A stretch of 64,000 nt of DNA, from NCBI RefSeq assembly GCF_900639865.1, contig NZ_CAAAHX010000001.1:173646-237645 (forward strand), read 5' to 3'. Below, in pieces: positions 45,721-56,814 of the stretch. The position numbers were made by a program, and so were the translations under genes. The stretch's first letter is position 1. Every line of letters starts with the position of its first letter. The DNA comes from Legionella gresilensis (lineage in GTDB: Bacteria > Pseudomonadota > Gammaproteobacteria > Legionellales > Legionellaceae). A model generated the notes under the pieces. That model had not been told where the DNA came from. It saw only the letters and a list, made by a program, of their open reading frames with translations, and ran no database searches.

Positions 45721-45858
45721 AAGATCAGATTAAAAACATAAAAGTCTTTAATTGATCTACACTTTAATTATAGTAAAACACATGATTTTGTCAATTTTTT
45801 GTACTATTAATTTTATTATATTCTTTTAGATGTTTTAAAAAATAGTCAGGAGGCTGTA

Positions 45859-47556
45859 ATGAAGCATAAAGTACATAAAAAGAATGTAGAGGAAATCAGC
45901 GTTACAGACTTTAATCTTATTTTAAATCCTCTCTTAAATAAAGGTTCTGCGTTTACGAATGAAGAACGAGAAGAATTCAACTTATTTGGCTTACTTCCGC
46001 CAGAGGTAAGTACAATGGAACAACAGCGGGCACGTTCTTACGAAGCTTTTCGCAGTAGAAAAACAGATCTGGAAAAATATATTTATTTACGCGATTTACA
46101 AGATTCTAATGAAACGCTTTATTACAGTTTGCTTATTGAACATATTACTGAAATTATGCCTATCGTTTATACTCCTGTTGTAGGTGAAGCCTGTCAATCC
46201 TTTAGTCATATTTATCGTCGTCCGCGTGGGGTTTTTATTGCCTACCCTGATAGAAAACGCATTGATCAGATTTTAGCAAATCCGCATTTTGATTCTGTTA
46301 AAGCCATCGTCGTTTCAGATGGGGAACGTATTTTAGGATTAGGCGATCAAGGCGCTGGTGGAATGGGCATTCCTATTGGTAAACTTGCGCTCTATTGTGC
46401 TTGCTCTGGTATTCATCCAAGTGCAACTCTACCTATATTACTTGATACAGGGACAAATAACCCGGACCTTATTAATGATCCCCTATACATTGGCTGGCGA
46501 CATGAACGCATCCGCGGTCAAGAATATGATGATTTTGTTGATGCATTTATCAAAGCCATAAAGAAACGCTTTCCTCACATCTTATTACAGTGGGAAGATT
46601 TTGCACTGCAAAATGCAACTCGTTTATTAGATAAGTATCGCAATAAACTTTGTACATTTAACGACGATGTGCAAGGAACTGCCGCTATTGCAACAGGCAC
46701 ACTTTTATCAGCTGTACAAGTTACTCGTATCCCATTAGGTGAACAACGCATAGCTATTTTAGGTGCAGGTACAGCAGGTTGTGGCATAGCAGAATTAATT
46801 ATTCATGCCATGATGGAAGATGGATTATCTGAAAAAGAAGCACGTAAACGTATTTTTATGGTTGATCGAAATGGCCTATTACTTGATGAAATGAAGGATT
46901 TATTACCCTTTCAGCAACAACTAACGCAAACACGAGCAGCAATCGCGGACTGGAAACTTGAAAATAAAAATAACATAAGTCTTTTAGATGTCATTAAAAA
47001 TTTACATCCTCATGCATTATTAGGTGTATCAGGGCAGCCAGGATTATTTACAGAAGAAATTATTCGAGAAATGGCATCGCATGTTAAACAGCCTATTATT
47101 CTCCCCCTATCTAATCCTATTACGCATAGCGAAGCAACACCCACCGATTTAATGCTTTGGACGGAAAGCCGAGCTGTTATTGGAACAGGAAGTCCCTTTG
47201 GTAATATTGTTAAAAACGGCAAATTATTTCGGGTAGATCAAACCAATAATGTTTATATTTTTCCAGGTATGGGTTTAGGTTTAATATCAGTTCAAGCACG
47301 GCATGTGACAGACAAAATGTTTATGGTAGCAGCAAAAGCACTTGCCAATTGCTCACCAGCGCAAAAAGATCCTGAAGCGAATTTACTACCTCCCTTAACT
47401 CAAGTTAGAGAAGTGTCTTATCAAGTCGCTTTAGCAGTAGCTAAGGAAGCTGTAAGAGACAATTTAGCAAAACCTATGAGTGATGATGAAATTGAGACAT
47501 GCATAAAGAGTCATATCTGGGAGCCAGTATATGTACCTTACAAATACAAGAAATAG
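45859..47556 (+). CDS. maeA: NAD-dependent malic enzyme
   Basis: 565 aa, as in E. coli MaeA. Converts malate to pyruvate and CO2. Signatures: PIVYTPVVGEACQSF (about residues 97-111), GERILGLGDQGAGGMGIPIG (about 154-173), LCTFNDDVQGTAA (about 264-276) and the Rossmann motif ILGAGTAGCGIAE (about 300-312). AGGAGG precedes the ATG. Useful in an organism living on amino acids. Confidence 0.96.
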   Translation: MKHKVHKKNVEEISVTDFNLILNPLLNKGSAFTNEEREEFNLFGLLPPEVSTMEQQRARSYEAFRSRKTDLEKYIYLRDLQDSNETLYYSLLIEHITEIMPIVYTPVVGEACQSFSHIYRRPRGVFIAYPDRKRIDQILANPHFDSVKAIVVSDGERILGLGDQGAGGMGIPIGKLALYCACSGIHPSATLPILLDTGTNNPDLINDPLYIGWRHERIRGQEYDDFVDAFIKAIKKRFPHILLQWEDFALQNATRLLDKYRNKLCTFNDDVQGTAAIATGTLLSAVQVTRIPLGEQRIAILGAGTAGCGIAELIIHAMMEDGLSEKEARKRIFMVDRNGLLLDEMKDLLPFQQQLTQTRAAIADWKLENKNNISLLDVIKNLHPHALLGVSGQPGLFTEEIIREMASHVKQPIILPLSNPITHSEATPTDLMLWTESRAVIGTGSPFGNIVKNGKLFRVDQTNNVYIFPGMGLGLISVQARHVTDKMFMVAAKALANCSPAQKDPEANLLPPLTQVREVSYQVALAVAKEAVRDNLAKPMSDDEIETCIKSHIWEPVYVPYKYKK

Positions 47557-47572
47557 CTGGCTTAGTAGTAAA

Positions 47573-48001
47573 TTAACCAGCTTTTTTTAAATAATCAGCA
47601 AGTTCTTGTTCAGGTAAATTCATTATATTTTTTTGAATAACCTGTTTAATTTTATTTTGAATTTTATTAGATAAATAATGATGAACAAGCCCATATAGTT
47701 GTGCCGGCATAATTAATGTTACGGCTTCATACTGATTATGATTGTCAGCTTGTTCTAATTCTTGAGCAATTTCATGGGCAAAGCGGTCAATATTATAATC
47801 AATACTACTATTTCTTTCAGTAAAAGTACCACGAGTTGCGCTACCACTAATAGCGTAGCGTCCAGGCTTATCAGTATCTAAATCTTGATTTTTTAATTTA
47901 TTTTCAGGATGACTAATTTCTTTATACACACGTATATTGCTTTTTTTATCATAGTAATAGATACGACACTCATTAGTATTAGCAAGAATAATCCACTTCA
48001 T
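47573..48001 (-). CDS. Host-attachment family protein
   Basis: 142 aa, single small domain of the family annotated as required for attachment to host cells (first described in Agrobacterium). MKWIILANTNECRIYYYD at the start and PAQLYGLVHHYLSNK (about residues 99-113) fit; the last block is an archaeal release-factor-like fold. AAAGGAG precedes the ATG. The real role is unclear. Confidence 0.8.
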   Translation of the reverse strand: MKWIILANTNECRIYYYDKKSNIRVYKEISHPENKLKNQDLDTDKPGRYAISGSATRGTFTERNSSIDYNIDRFAHEIAQELEQADNHNQYEAVTLIMPAQLYGLVHHYLSNKIQNKIKQVIQKNIMNLPEQELADYLKKAG

Positions 48002-48022
48002 AGCAAACTCCTTTTATTAAGT

Positions 48023-50197
48023 TTAATGACGATAGGTATACGCTTCGCCCCAATTTTTTACAGCTACTTCGCTAGCCAATAACATCGTCATCTCTTCGGA
48101 TGGTAATGCTTTTGAAAAATGAAAACCTTGTATTTGATCACAACCTCCCTGACGCAAGACCATAAGCTGCTCAAACGTTTCTACCCCTTCAGCAATGACA
48201 GTTAAATTTAAACGATGTGCCATAATAATGATGGCTTCAGCGATAGCGACACTATTTTTATCAAAGGTAATTTCATTAACAAAAGAACGATCAATTTTTA
48301 AAGTATCGATAGGAAAATAACGCAAATAACTCAAACTTGAATAACCTGTTCCAAAATCATCTAATGCAATATGAACGCCCAGTTGTTTTAATTCATTCAT
48401 AATTTGAATTGCTTGTGCTACATCTTGCATAATTAAACTTTCAGTTAACTCTAGTTCTATGAGGTCTGGATTAAGCTTAACCTCTTCAAAAATAGCTTCT
48501 ATCGTTTGAGCTAAATTTCTTTGGCGAAATTGGCGAGCTGATAGGTTAATACCGAGTCTTGCTAATGGAATACCTTGTTCAGCCCAAGCTTTACGCTGTT
48601 TAATAGCATTACGTAATACCCAATCTCCTATAGGCAATATTAAGCCTGTTTCCTCTGCAATATTTATAAATTGATCAGGTAAAATTAAACCTTTTGAAGG
48701 ATGACGCCATCTAAGTAAGGCTTCCGCACCAAATATTCGACCTGTATTAGACTCAACTCGAGGTTGATAATGGATCTCAAACTGGTTATTTTTCAAAGCA
48801 TTTCTTAAATCTGCTTCCCAATACCAGCGCGCCGGATCGCGATTACAAGAATTGGATGTATAAACGCAATAGTTATTGCCACCTTGCTTTTTGGATTGTT
48901 GTAGAGCAGCACTTGCATTTTTTAAAATTTCATCAGCATCCCTACCACCCTTAGGATAAGTAGCAATGCCAATACTACACATAATATAAATTTCTTGCCG
49001 ATTAATTAAATAAGGCTGGTTGAAAACATCTAAGATGCGCTGAGCAGTATGTACAATATCATCATTATTTTGTGGACTTTTTGCCAATAACACAGCAAAT
49101 TCATCGCCCCCGATGCGAGCAACTGTATCCATATCACGCACAATTGAAATGAGTCGATTAGCTGTAATTTGTAAAACTTCATCGCCACTAACATTGCCTA
49201 AGGTATCATTAACCAATTTAAATCGATCTAGCCCTAGACAAAAGATGACTAATTTAGTCTCATTCTTTGCAGCAATATTAATTGCTTCATTGAGACGCTC
49301 AGTAAATAACACTCGATTTGGTAATCGCGTCATATGATCATAATGCGTTAAATACTCAATCCGTTTAGCATCCGCTTTTTGCTCACTGATATCTTTTATA
49401 TAGAGAAAACAATACCCTTCGCCATGATATTCAAAATAAGTTGCGGAAATTTCGACAGGAATTTTTCGCCCATCTGAATGGGAGTGAATAGACTCACTAC
49501 GCCTAGAACCTTGTGACTTTAAAATATTCCACTGTGATGGCCAATCAATTTCTCTACTATTAATATCAAATTCTTCAATTGACATACCAATTAACTGTTT
49601 GTGAGAATAACCTAAATGGCGGCAAGCAGATTCATTAGCATACTTAACTTTACCATCAGCACCGATTTGTATTATCGCGTCATCAGCATGATCCACTGCA
49701 AATTGAGTTAATTGTAAGTTTGACTCTAGATAATGTCGAGAAGTAATATCTTCAATCGCAGGAACTAGATAACTTACCTCCCCCTTAGAATTAAATAGAG
49801 GATATAAGAAAAAGTTGGAAATACACATCTTGCCATGTTTATCTCGAATATAAATTTCAAAATGGATTGTATCGCCTTTTGCAGCCAATTTAATGGCTCT
49901 ATGTAGAAGCTTACGATTCACAATAGAAGATGACCAGCAAGGAATATTAGGTAAGGGTTTATCTAAAACTTCCTCAGCTTTCATACCAATTAAATCAAAA
50001 GCAAGTTTATTGACATATGTAAAAATACCATCTTTCGTTAATAAACCAATAAATACAGTATGGTTGCAATTATTAGAAACCTGTTTTGCTTGGAATTTTG
50101 CCTTATTATTTTTAAGCTCCAATTCATCAATGCTTAATAAATCAATATATTTACTTTCTTTAGAGGTTGCTGCGTCTGGTTTACTTACATTTTTCAT
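48023..50197 (-). CDS. PAS-PAS-GGDEF-EAL dual c-di-GMP signalling protein
   Basis: 724 aa. Two PAS domains (about residues 45-155 and 165-275). GGDEF domain with intact GGDEF at about 362-366 and an inhibitory-site RxxD just before it (RDMDTVARI). EAL domain with EALLRW (about 491-496), DDFGTGYSSL and KIDRSFV, so the phosphodiesterase residues also look intact. No membrane helices: a soluble sensor that may both make and break c-di-GMP. It ends 21 bp upstream of the host-attachment gene, which could share its transcript. Confidence 0.95.
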   Translation of the reverse strand: MKNVSKPDAATSKESKYIDLLSIDELELKNNKAKFQAKQVSNNCNHTVFIGLLTKDGIFTYVNKLAFDLIGMKAEEVLDKPLPNIPCWSSSIVNRKLLHRAIKLAAKGDTIHFEIYIRDKHGKMCISNFFLYPLFNSKGEVSYLVPAIEDITSRHYLESNLQLTQFAVDHADDAIIQIGADGKVKYANESACRHLGYSHKQLIGMSIEEFDINSREIDWPSQWNILKSQGSRRSESIHSHSDGRKIPVEISATYFEYHGEGYCFLYIKDISEQKADAKRIEYLTHYDHMTRLPNRVLFTERLNEAINIAAKNETKLVIFCLGLDRFKLVNDTLGNVSGDEVLQITANRLISIVRDMDTVARIGGDEFAVLLAKSPQNNDDIVHTAQRILDVFNQPYLINRQEIYIMCSIGIATYPKGGRDADEILKNASAALQQSKKQGGNNYCVYTSNSCNRDPARWYWEADLRNALKNNQFEIHYQPRVESNTGRIFGAEALLRWRHPSKGLILPDQFINIAEETGLILPIGDWVLRNAIKQRKAWAEQGIPLARLGINLSARQFRQRNLAQTIEAIFEEVKLNPDLIELELTESLIMQDVAQAIQIMNELKQLGVHIALDDFGTGYSSLSYLRYFPIDTLKIDRSFVNEITFDKNSVAIAEAIIIMAHRLNLTVIAEGVETFEQLMVLRQGGCDQIQGFHFSKALPSEEMTMLLASEVAVKNWGEAYTYRH

Positions 50198-50563
50198 AGT
50201 TTATACCTTTAATTAATTAAACTATGCATAATCATTGTAAAATAACTTAAGTATAAAATTTGCTTTAAAATAGTTGGCTTAACTTAAATATAGTGTGGTA
50301 GATAAATAATAACTAGAGATAATTTTAATGGTAAATTGTATGTCTATTATTAATTCTAGCTTAATTTAAAATAAGATTTCTGGATAAGAAAAAATATCTT
50401 CTAATCTCTATTTTTATTTAAACGAGCAAAATAATAAAATTTTGATATAAATAACAAGTGCTTAATAATTTAATTTAACCAAAATTTATTAGCTTTAATT
50501 AGTGTGTATACTTTTAAAAAAGCCTGAAGTCGAAGTAGGACGTTCTGCTTCATCTTATCTTAT

Positions 50564-50635
50564 ATTCCGTAACTTGTTCGCTAAATTTAGAAATCTAGAG
50601 ACATTACTGGATCCTGCGGACACGCCGCAGGACGT
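50564..50635. repeat. 72-bp imperfect palindrome, unit 1
   Basis: Begins ATTCCGTAACTTGTTCGC and ends GCCGCAGGACGT. It matches unit 2 (50716-50787) over exactly 72 bp with 17 substitutions and no indels by hand count. Its two halves are roughly inverse of each other around CTGGATCC. Confidence 0.75.
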
Positions 50636-50715
50636 CGTTGAGTAGGAAGATCAGCTACAGGATGTGAGCATAAAGAAGCGTAATTGTTTAGGAGCTTCAG
50701 CTCTCTTTCGTCTAC

Positions 50716-50787
50716 GTTCCGCGACTTGTTAGCGGAATCTAGGAATCTTGCTACATCACTGGATCCCGCGAACAAGTTGCAGGACGT
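50716..50787. repeat. 72-bp imperfect palindrome, unit 2
   Basis: Begins GTTCCGCGACTTGTTAGC and ends GTTGCAGGACGT. The arm CCGCGACTTGTTAGCGG is nearly the reverse complement of CCCGCGAACAAGTTGCAGG. Same family as unit 1, 152 bp away, and as the fragment at 23060. Confidence 0.75.
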
Positions 50788-50889
50788 AGAGCATGAGAAT
50801 GAAGCCGCGGTACGTAAGATAGGATAAAACCGTAGCATGTTAAGACAGGATCAGATTTTTAAATATATCTTAGTTTTTTTAATTATTGT

Positions 50890-51528
50890 CTATTTTTTAT
50901 TTTGAGCCACTATAAATGTAACTACCGGCGGCAAGCACGAAAGAATAATTATACTATAAATAACAATAGAAAAATTTTCTTTAATGATTGGAATGCTGCC
51001 AAAAAAATAGCCAAAAAATAATAAACTTCCTACCCAAACTACAGCGCTTAAAATATTATAATAAGAGAATTTCACTGGACTCATATAACTTACTCCAGCA
51101 ATAAAAGGAACAAAAGTACGAATAATAGGTAAAAAACGAGCTAAAAAAATCGTTTTTCCACCATTTTTTTCATAAAATTGATGCGCTCGCTCAAGATGTT
51201 TTCTATTAAAAAACCAAGAATCTTTGGCCGTAAAAACACGTGGCCCAATTACCCTTCCTATTAAGTAATTAACTTGATTTCCTAAGATAGAAGCACCACT
51301 TAATAATAAGAAAAGAAAAATGATATTAAGCGGGCTAGATGGATAAGCGGCAAAACTACCAACCACGAAAAGCAATGAATCACCTGGTAAAAAAGGGGTA
51401 ATAATCAACCCCGTTTCACAAAAAATAACTGCAAACAAGACCAAATAAGTCCAGACACCGTAAGTAGAAGCAAAATTTACTAAATAAGTGTCTATATGCA
51501 AAAGAAAATAAATAAAATCCATCAGCAT
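50890..51528 (-). CDS. DedA-family membrane protein
   Basis: 212 aa, about five membrane helices. FLPGDSLLFVVGSFAA (about residues 47-62) and FLARFLPIIRTFVPFIAGVSYM (split FLARFLPIIRTF and VPFIAGVSYM, about 129-150) contain the conserved Gly, Arg and Pro of DedA/VTT proteins, implicated in undecaprenyl-phosphate or phospholipid transbilayer movement. Which homologue is not determinable. Confidence 0.93.
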   Translation of the reverse strand: MLMDFIYFLLHIDTYLVNFASTYGVWTYLVLFAVIFCETGLIITPFLPGDSLLFVVGSFAAYPSSPLNIIFLFLLLSGASILGNQVNYLIGRVIGPRVFTAKDSWFFNRKHLERAHQFYEKNGGKTIFLARFLPIIRTFVPFIAGVSYMSPVKFSYYNILSAVVWVGSLLFFGYFFGSIPIIKENFSIVIYSIIILSCLPPVVTFIVAQNKK

Positions 51529-51572
51529 GTTATAGCTTTCCGTAATTAACTTTAAATAAATTTAATGTTCTA

Positions 51573-52892
51573 TTAATAACGATAATGCTCTGGCTTATAA
51601 GGTCCATTGACATTTACACCAATATACTCAGCTTGCTGCTCGGTTAATTCAGTTAACTTAGCACCAATCCTTTTTAAATGTAAGCGAGCAACCTTTTCAT
51701 CTAAATGTTTTGGTAAAGTATAGACTTGATGCTCATAATCATGTCCATTCTTATATAATTCAATCTGCGCTAAAACTTGATTGGTAAAAGAAGTAGACAT
51801 GACAAAACTTGGGTGACCTGTCGCACAACCTAAATTAACTAAGCGTCCTTCAGCAAGTATAATAATCCGTTTACCATCTGGAAAAATAACATGATCGACT
51901 TGAGGTTTAATATTTTCCCAACGATATTGCCGCAAACTTTGAATATCAATTTCAGAATCAAAATGTCCAATATTACATACTATGGTTTGATTACGCATCC
52001 TAAGCATATGCTCATGGGTTACAACATGGTAATTGCCAGTTGCCGTAACAACAATATCTAACTGCTCTGCAACCTCGTCTAAGGTCACAACTCGATAACC
52101 TTCCATAGCTGCTTGTAGCGCACAGATAGGGTCTATTTCAGCAATTAAAACGGTTGCGCCTTGACCACGTAGTGCTTGCGCACAACCTTTACCAACATCA
52201 CCATAACCAATCACTAGCGCTACTTTTCCAGCAACCATGACATCAGTAGCACGCTTTAGACCATCTAACAGTGACTCTCTACAACCATAAAGATTATCAA
52301 ACTTTGACTTTGTAACTGAATCATTGACATTAATAGCTGGTGTTTTTAATAAACTTTTTTTAGCCATATCATATAATCTAGCGACGCCAGTCGTTGTTTC
52401 TTCTGAAATACCCCGAATGTCATCCAGTAACTCAGGATATTTATCATGAATAACAAAGGTTAAATCACCCCCATCATCCAATATCATATTGGGCCGCCAA
52501 CCATTTTTAGCTAAAATTGTCTGCTCAATACACCACCAATATTCACCTTCAGTTTCTCCTTTCCAGGCAAAAACAGGAATACCTGCTGCAGCAATAGCCG
52601 CGGCAGCATGATCTTGAGTAGAGAAGATATTACAAGAAGACCACCGGACTTCAGCACCTAAAGCAATTAACGTTTCAATTAATACTGCTGTTTGAATAGT
52701 CATATGTAAGCAGCCTGCGATACGCGCGCCTTTTAGTGGCTGCTCTGCTGCGAATTCTTCTCGTAACGCCATTAACCCCGGCATTTCTGTTTCAGCAATC
52801 GCAATTTCTTTACGGCCCCATGCAGCAAGAGAAACATCTGCTACTTTAAAATCATTAAAGGTTTTGCTTGCAGCAACGGTGGTTGTATTCAT
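51573..52892 (-). CDS. ahcY: S-adenosylhomocysteinase
   Basis: 439 aa. Hydrolyses SAH to adenosine and homocysteine. [15 protein letters not shown], the NAD-binding [15 protein letters not shown] (about residues 228-242) and the C-terminal KPEHYRY typical of the family. It lies 116 bp after metK, so the methyl cycle enzymes are neighbours. No SAH riboswitch pattern is recognisable upstream; a hairpin fills part of that gap. Confidence 0.96.
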   Translation of the reverse strand: MNTTTVAASKTFNDFKVADVSLAAWGRKEIAIAETEMPGLMALREEFAAEQPLKGARIAGCLHMTIQTAVLIETLIALGAEVRWSSCNIFSTQDHAAAAIAAAGIPVFAWKGETEGEYWWCIEQTILAKNGWRPNMILDDGGDLTFVIHDKYPELLDDIRGISEETTTGVARLYDMAKKSLLKTPAINVNDSVTKSKFDNLYGCRESLLDGLKRATDVMVAGKVALVIGYGDVGKGCAQALRGQGATVLIAEIDPICALQAAMEGYRVVTLDEVAEQLDIVVTATGNYHVVTHEHMLRMRNQTIVCNIGHFDSEIDIQSLRQYRWENIKPQVDHVIFPDGKRIIILAEGRLVNLGCATGHPSFVMSTSFTNQVLAQIELYKNGHDYEHQVYTLPKHLDEKVARLHLKRIGAKLTELTEQQAEYIGVNVNGPYKPEHYRY

Positions 52893-52936
52893 AAATTATC
52901 CTTTAATAGATGCAGTATATTAACATAATTAATTTT

Positions 52937-52966
52937 TAGCCTACTTCTAATTTAGAAGATAGGCTA
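52937..52966 (-). terminator. Hairpin between metK and ahcY
   Basis: TAGCCTA and TAGGCTA arms, extended by CTTCTA/TAGAAG with one bulged base, form a roughly 13-bp stem. On the minus strand no U-tract follows, so it may be an intercistronic stabiliser rather than a full terminator. Confidence 0.5.
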
Positions 52967-53008
52967 AAGTAGAGTTTTTATAACCTATTAGACAACTGAA
53001 ATTGACTA

Positions 53009-54157
53009 CTATAAAGCTTGTTTAAGTACATCTACTTTATCTAATCGTTCCCAGGGAAATTCATCACGACCATAGTGACCATAAGTAGCCGTCTGTCGAT
53101 AGATAGGACGTAACAAATCATGCTCGTCAATTATACCTTGTGGCGTTAAATCAAAATGCTTATTTATTAGATTAATAATATCTTGATTAGGTAATTTACC
53201 TGTTCCGAAGGTATTAATACTGATTGAAGTGGGCTCCGCCACACCAATTGCATAAGATACTTGAATTTCACATTTATCTGCAATCTCGGCTGCAACAATA
53301 TTTTTTGCAACATGTCTTGCGGCATAAGCAGCAGAACGATCTACTTTAGATGGATCTTTACCGGAAAAGCAGCCACCTCCATGTCTAGCCATACCGCCAT
53401 AAGTATCGACAATAATTTTTCTACCAGTTAAGCCACAATCGCCTAGAGGCCCTCCAATAACGAAACGACCGGTGGGATTTATAAAATAACGCGTATTGTT
53501 TGTTAACCAATGACTTGGCAGTACAGGCTTTATGATTTCTTCATGAACCGCTTCCATTAGATCAGCATGTTGGATATCTGGGTCATGTTGAGTTGAGAAA
53601 ACAACTGTATCAATTGCTACAGGTTTTCCTCCTTCATAATGCAATGTTAGTTGGCATTTAGCATCGGGTCTCAGCCAAGGTAACTTTTGCGATTTCCGAA
53701 GATAAGCTTGTCTCTCCATTAAACGATGAGCGTAAGCAATCGGCGCAGGCATAAATACATCAGTTTCTCGGCTTGCATAGCCAAACATTAATCCCTGATC
53801 ACCAGCACCTAAAATTCTAGTCTCTAAGTTATCGACGCCTTGCGAAATATCAGGTGACTGTTTACCAATTGCTGACAAAACAGCACAAGAAGCCCAATCA
53901 AAACCCATTTCTGAACTATTGTAGCCAATATCTTTGACTACGTTACGCGTAATGTCTTCAACATCAACCCAAGCCGAAGTAGTAATCTCTCCGCCTATCA
54001 TAACCATGCCAGTTTTTACAAATGTTTCACAAGCAACTCGAGCCTTAGGATCTTTTTTAATGATAGCATCTAAAATAGCATCAGAAATTTGATCGGCGAT
54101 TTTATCAGGATGACCTTCAGAGACTGATTCTGAAGTAAAGACATGAAATTCGTTCAC
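53009..54157 (-). CDS. metK: S-adenosylmethionine synthase
   Basis: 382 aa. Starts with GTG, overlapping the carA TGA by 4 bp (GTGA), with GAGG upstream inside carA. Signatures: [31 protein letters not shown] (about residues 115-126) and [19 protein letters not shown] (about 257-275). Makes SAM from Met and ATP. Co-transcription with carA is unusual: carB is not here. Confidence 0.96.
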   Translation of the reverse strand: MNEFHVFTSESVSEGHPDKIADQISDAILDAIIKKDPKARVACETFVKTGMVMIGGEITTSAWVDVEDITRNVVKDIGYNSSEMGFDWASCAVLSAIGKQSPDISQGVDNLETRILGAGDQGLMFGYASRETDVFMPAPIAYAHRLMERQAYLRKSQKLPWLRPDAKCQLTLHYEGGKPVAIDTVVFSTQHDPDIQHADLMEAVHEEIIKPVLPSHWLTNNTRYFINPTGRFVIGGPLGDCGLTGRKIIVDTYGGMARHGGGCFSGKDPSKVDRSAAYAARHVAKNIVAAEIADKCEIQVSYAIGVAEPTSISINTFGTGKLPNQDIINLINKHFDLTPQGIIDEHDLLRPIYRQTATYGHYGRDEFPWERLDKVDVLKQAL

Positions 54158-55293
54158 TTTATTCCTCTTGAATTATTAGCATTGTGCATCATCGTTATAA
54201 ATTGATCAAAAATAATCTCTATATCATGTGGACCTGGACTTGCTTCAGGATGACCCTGAAAACCAAGCGCAGGTTTCAACTTATGTTTAATACCTTGCAA
54301 CGTTTGGTCGAATAAAGAACGATGGGTTATCTCCCAATTATCAGATAAGGTTGTTTCCTCAATCGTAAAACCGTGGTTCTGACTGGTAATAAATACGCGT
54401 TTAGGTTCGCATGTTTCTACGACAGGATGATTAGCACCATGATGTCCAAACTTCATTTTCATCGATTTTGCATCGCTTGCTAACGCTAAAATTTGAAATC
54501 CTAAACAAATACCAAAAATTGGTATTTCAGTTTGTAAGAATTTTTTAGTCGCTTCAATAGCATAAGTACAAGCCTCAGGATCACCTGGGCCATTAGATAA
54601 AAAAACGCCGTCTGGATTAAGAGCTAAGACTTCCTCTGCACTAGTTTGCGCCGGCACAAGTGTAACGTGACAGCCCTTATCATAAAGAATTCTTAGTATA
54701 TTGTGCTTAACACCGAAATCATAAGCAACCACGTGATATTGTAAGGGTTTTGAAGCTTCGCCCCACTCCCCACGACCCTGATCCCAGCGCTCAATGGTCT
54801 GTCGTGAAACGTCAGAAGCTAAATCTGTACCATTTAACCCAGCAAAAGACTCTGCTTTAGCTAACGCTAATTCTGGTTTATCGACTTTAGTACTAATACA
54901 ACAACCAAGTGCCCCTTTTTCACGAATGATTGTTGTTAATTGCCGCGTATCAACGCCTGAGATAGCAACAATATTATTTTTTTTAAGCCAGTCAGATAAC
55001 GTCTGATTAGAACGGTAATTACTTGCCAAGGGCGAGTAATTACGCATTACAAGGCCTGCTGCCCATATTCTTGATGCTTCCATATCCTCATCATTACATC
55101 CTGTATTACCAACATGTGCAGTTGTTAACATAACGATTTGCTTTGCATAGGAAGGATCGGTGAGCATTTCTTGATATCCTGTCATGGCGGTATTAAATAC
55201 CAGCTCACCCACACAATCACCATTGGCACCCACTGAAATACCCTCTACAACAGTACCATCAGCAAGCGCTAAAATTGCGGGTTTATAAACCAT
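54154..55293 (-). CDS. carA: Carbamoyl-phosphate synthase small subunit
   Basis: 379 aa. The glutaminase subunit: GATase class I nucleophile in [14 protein letters not shown], the catalytic His/Glu in [11 protein letters not shown] and the N-terminal CPSase small-chain domain ([13 protein letters not shown]). carB, the partner, is not adjacent; metK overlaps instead. A TATACT-like -10 and a hairpin lie in the 164-bp gap after dnaJ. Confidence 0.95.
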   Translation of the reverse strand: MVYKPAILALADGTVVEGISVGANGDCVGELVFNTAMTGYQEMLTDPSYAKQIVMLTTAHVGNTGCNDEDMEASRIWAAGLVMRNYSPLASNYRSNQTLSDWLKKNNIVAISGVDTRQLTTIIREKGALGCCISTKVDKPELALAKAESFAGLNGTDLASDVSRQTIERWDQGRGEWGEASKPLQYHVVAYDFGVKHNILRILYDKGCHVTLVPAQTSAEEVLALNPDGVFLSNGPGDPEACTYAIEATKKFLQTEIPIFGICLGFQILALASDAKSMKMKFGHHGANHPVVETCEPKRVFITSQNHGFTIEETTLSDNWEITHRSLFDQTLQGIKHKLKPALGFQGHPEASPGPHDIEIIFDQFITMMHNANNSRGIK

Positions 55294-55380
55294 GAGAAAA
55301 AACCTTATATCGAGACAATCAAAACTTAAACATTAAGGAGTGCATATTATACCGAATGATAGGTTATTAAGTATAGTATT

Positions 55381-55417
55381 ATAAACCTCTCCTCGCTTTA
55401 AATAAGGAGAAGTTTAT
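55381..55417 (-). terminator. Hairpin between dnaJ and carA
   Basis: ATAAAC..CTCCT pairs with AGGAG..GTTTAT around an 11-nt loop, with one mismatch. On the minus strand it is followed by AATACTATACTTAATAACC, in which TATACT could serve as a -10 for carA. It lies in carA's leader side, so the hairpin could be carA-related or the dnaJ-side boundary. Confidence 0.45.
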
Positions 55418-55457
55418 CATTTACATAGATTTAAATTAGCAGAATTATTTCAAAAAC

Positions 55458-56582
55458 TTAAAATTTCATATCTTCAAAAAATTTTTTTACCCCATCAAAC
55501 CAACTAGTTGACTTTGGTGAGTGAGTTTTCTTACTACTCTCTAAAGATTCTTGTAACTTAGTTAGCAAATCTTTTTGCTCTCGTGATAAATTAACCGGTG
55601 TTTCAACAGCAACCCTACACAATAAATCACCTGGCGCATGGCCTCTGACTGATTTCATCCCCTTGCCACGAAGGCGAAATACCTTACCCGTTTGGGTTTC
55701 TGCAGGGATTTTTAAAGTAACCCGACCTTCTAAAGTAGGCACTTCGATAGTGCCACCTAACGCTGCTGTGGCAAAACTAATGGGAACTTCACAATGAAGA
55801 TCATTTTCATGGCGCTCAAAGATACTATGAGCTTTAATATTTATTTGAACGTATAAATCACCTGGCGAGCCTCCATGAAGGCCCGCTTCGCCTTCACCAC
55901 TTAAGCGAACTCGATCACCATTATCAACACCAGCAGGAATTTTCACAGTAAGCTTTTTGCTTTCTCGAACGCGGCCTTGACCATGGCAGCTGGTGCAAGG
56001 CTCGGTAATCACTTTACCTTCACCATGGCAACTTGGGCATGTTTGTTGAATTGAGAAAAACCCTTGTTGAATACGTACTTGACCTATACCATTACAAGTT
56101 TCACAATTTTTAGGAGAAGAACCAGGCTTCGCACCTGAGCCAGCACAGTTTTGACAGATTGCATGCCGAGGGACGGTAATTTCGATTTGTTTACCTACCG
56201 CTGCTTCCTCTAAAGTTAATTGCACATTAAATTGTAAATCAGCGCCTCGATGAGCCCTGGATTGGCGAGCGCGACTGCCAGAGAAAATATTTTCAAAAAT
56301 ATCTTCAAATACATCCCCAAATCCACCAAAGCCAAAACCGCCAGCTCCTGCACCACCGCTAACGCCAGCGTGACCGTATTGATCATACATAGCCCTTTTC
56401 TGGGAGTCAGATAAAATAGCGTAGGCATTTTGAATTTCTTTGAATTTTTCTTCAGCGTCATTATCATTGGGATTACGATCAGGATGATACTTCATCGCTA
56501 ATTTGCGATACGCTTTTTTTATTTCATTATCATCAGCGTTTCGATTAACGCCAAGTACTTCATAATAATCCCGCTGGTCCAT
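55458..56582 (-). CDS. dnaJ: Chaperone protein DnaJ
   Basis: 374 aa. J domain with HPD at residues 33-35, G/F-rich region (about 75-105), four CxxCxGxG zinc repeats ([32 protein letters not shown], about 140-215) and the C-terminal substrate domain. Co-chaperone of DnaK. It lies 232 bp downstream of dnaK, with a terminator-like hairpin between them. Confidence 0.97.
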   Translation of the reverse strand: MDQRDYYEVLGVNRNADDNEIKKAYRKLAMKYHPDRNPNDNDAEEKFKEIQNAYAILSDSQKRAMYDQYGHAGVSGGAGAGGFGFGGFGDVFEDIFENIFSGSRARQSRAHRGADLQFNVQLTLEEAAVGKQIEITVPRHAICQNCAGSGAKPGSSPKNCETCNGIGQVRIQQGFFSIQQTCPSCHGEGKVITEPCTSCHGQGRVRESKKLTVKIPAGVDNGDRVRLSGEGEAGLHGGSPGDLYVQINIKAHSIFERHENDLHCEVPISFATAALGGTIEVPTLEGRVTLKIPAETQTGKVFRLRGKGMKSVRGHAPGDLLCRVAVETPVNLSREQKDLLTKLQESLESSKKTHSPKSTSWFDGVKKFFEDMKF

Positions 56583-56624
56583 ATTTTACACCAATTAATT
56601 TAATGACTGCATTTATTTAAACAG

Positions 56625-56653
56625 TAAAAATACAAAGGAGTGTTTCACACCCC
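56625..56653 (-). terminator. Terminator-like hairpin between dnaK and dnaJ
   Basis: On the minus strand GGGGTGT-GAA-ACACTCC (one G-U pair) forms a 7-bp stem and is followed by TTTGTATTTTTA. It would reduce dnaJ transcription from the dnaK promoter. Confidence 0.6.
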
Positions 56654-56814
56654 TCCCCAATATTATTTTATTAAGTCAAACATAATTAACTTAACTGTTA
56701 ATTAATCTTGTTTAAAATGGTCCCTTAAGTGCAATTAATCTTTTTACTATCATCACAATTAAGAGACTTTTTCGTTTAAATTAACCACTTGTTAAGCAAT
56801 TTTTGTTAACTAAA

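Larger units (their letters stand above)
50198..50889. other. 692-bp non-coding gap with palindromic repeats
   Basis: A/T-rich to about 50520, with no gene seen. From 50520 to 50840 the composition rises in G/C and contains two 72-bp repeat units. An 83-aa minus-strand frame here (50587-50838) is a translation of the repeats, not a gene. Confidence 0.7.

Noticed and set aside
50587..50838. 83-aa minus-strand ORF
   Set aside because: It is a translation of the 72-bp repeats, with no ribosome site and no protein-like composition.
52893..53008. SAH or SAM riboswitch before ahcY or metK
   Set aside because: Only a simple hairpin is present; no SAH-riboswitch pseudoknot pattern was found, and metK starts inside carA.
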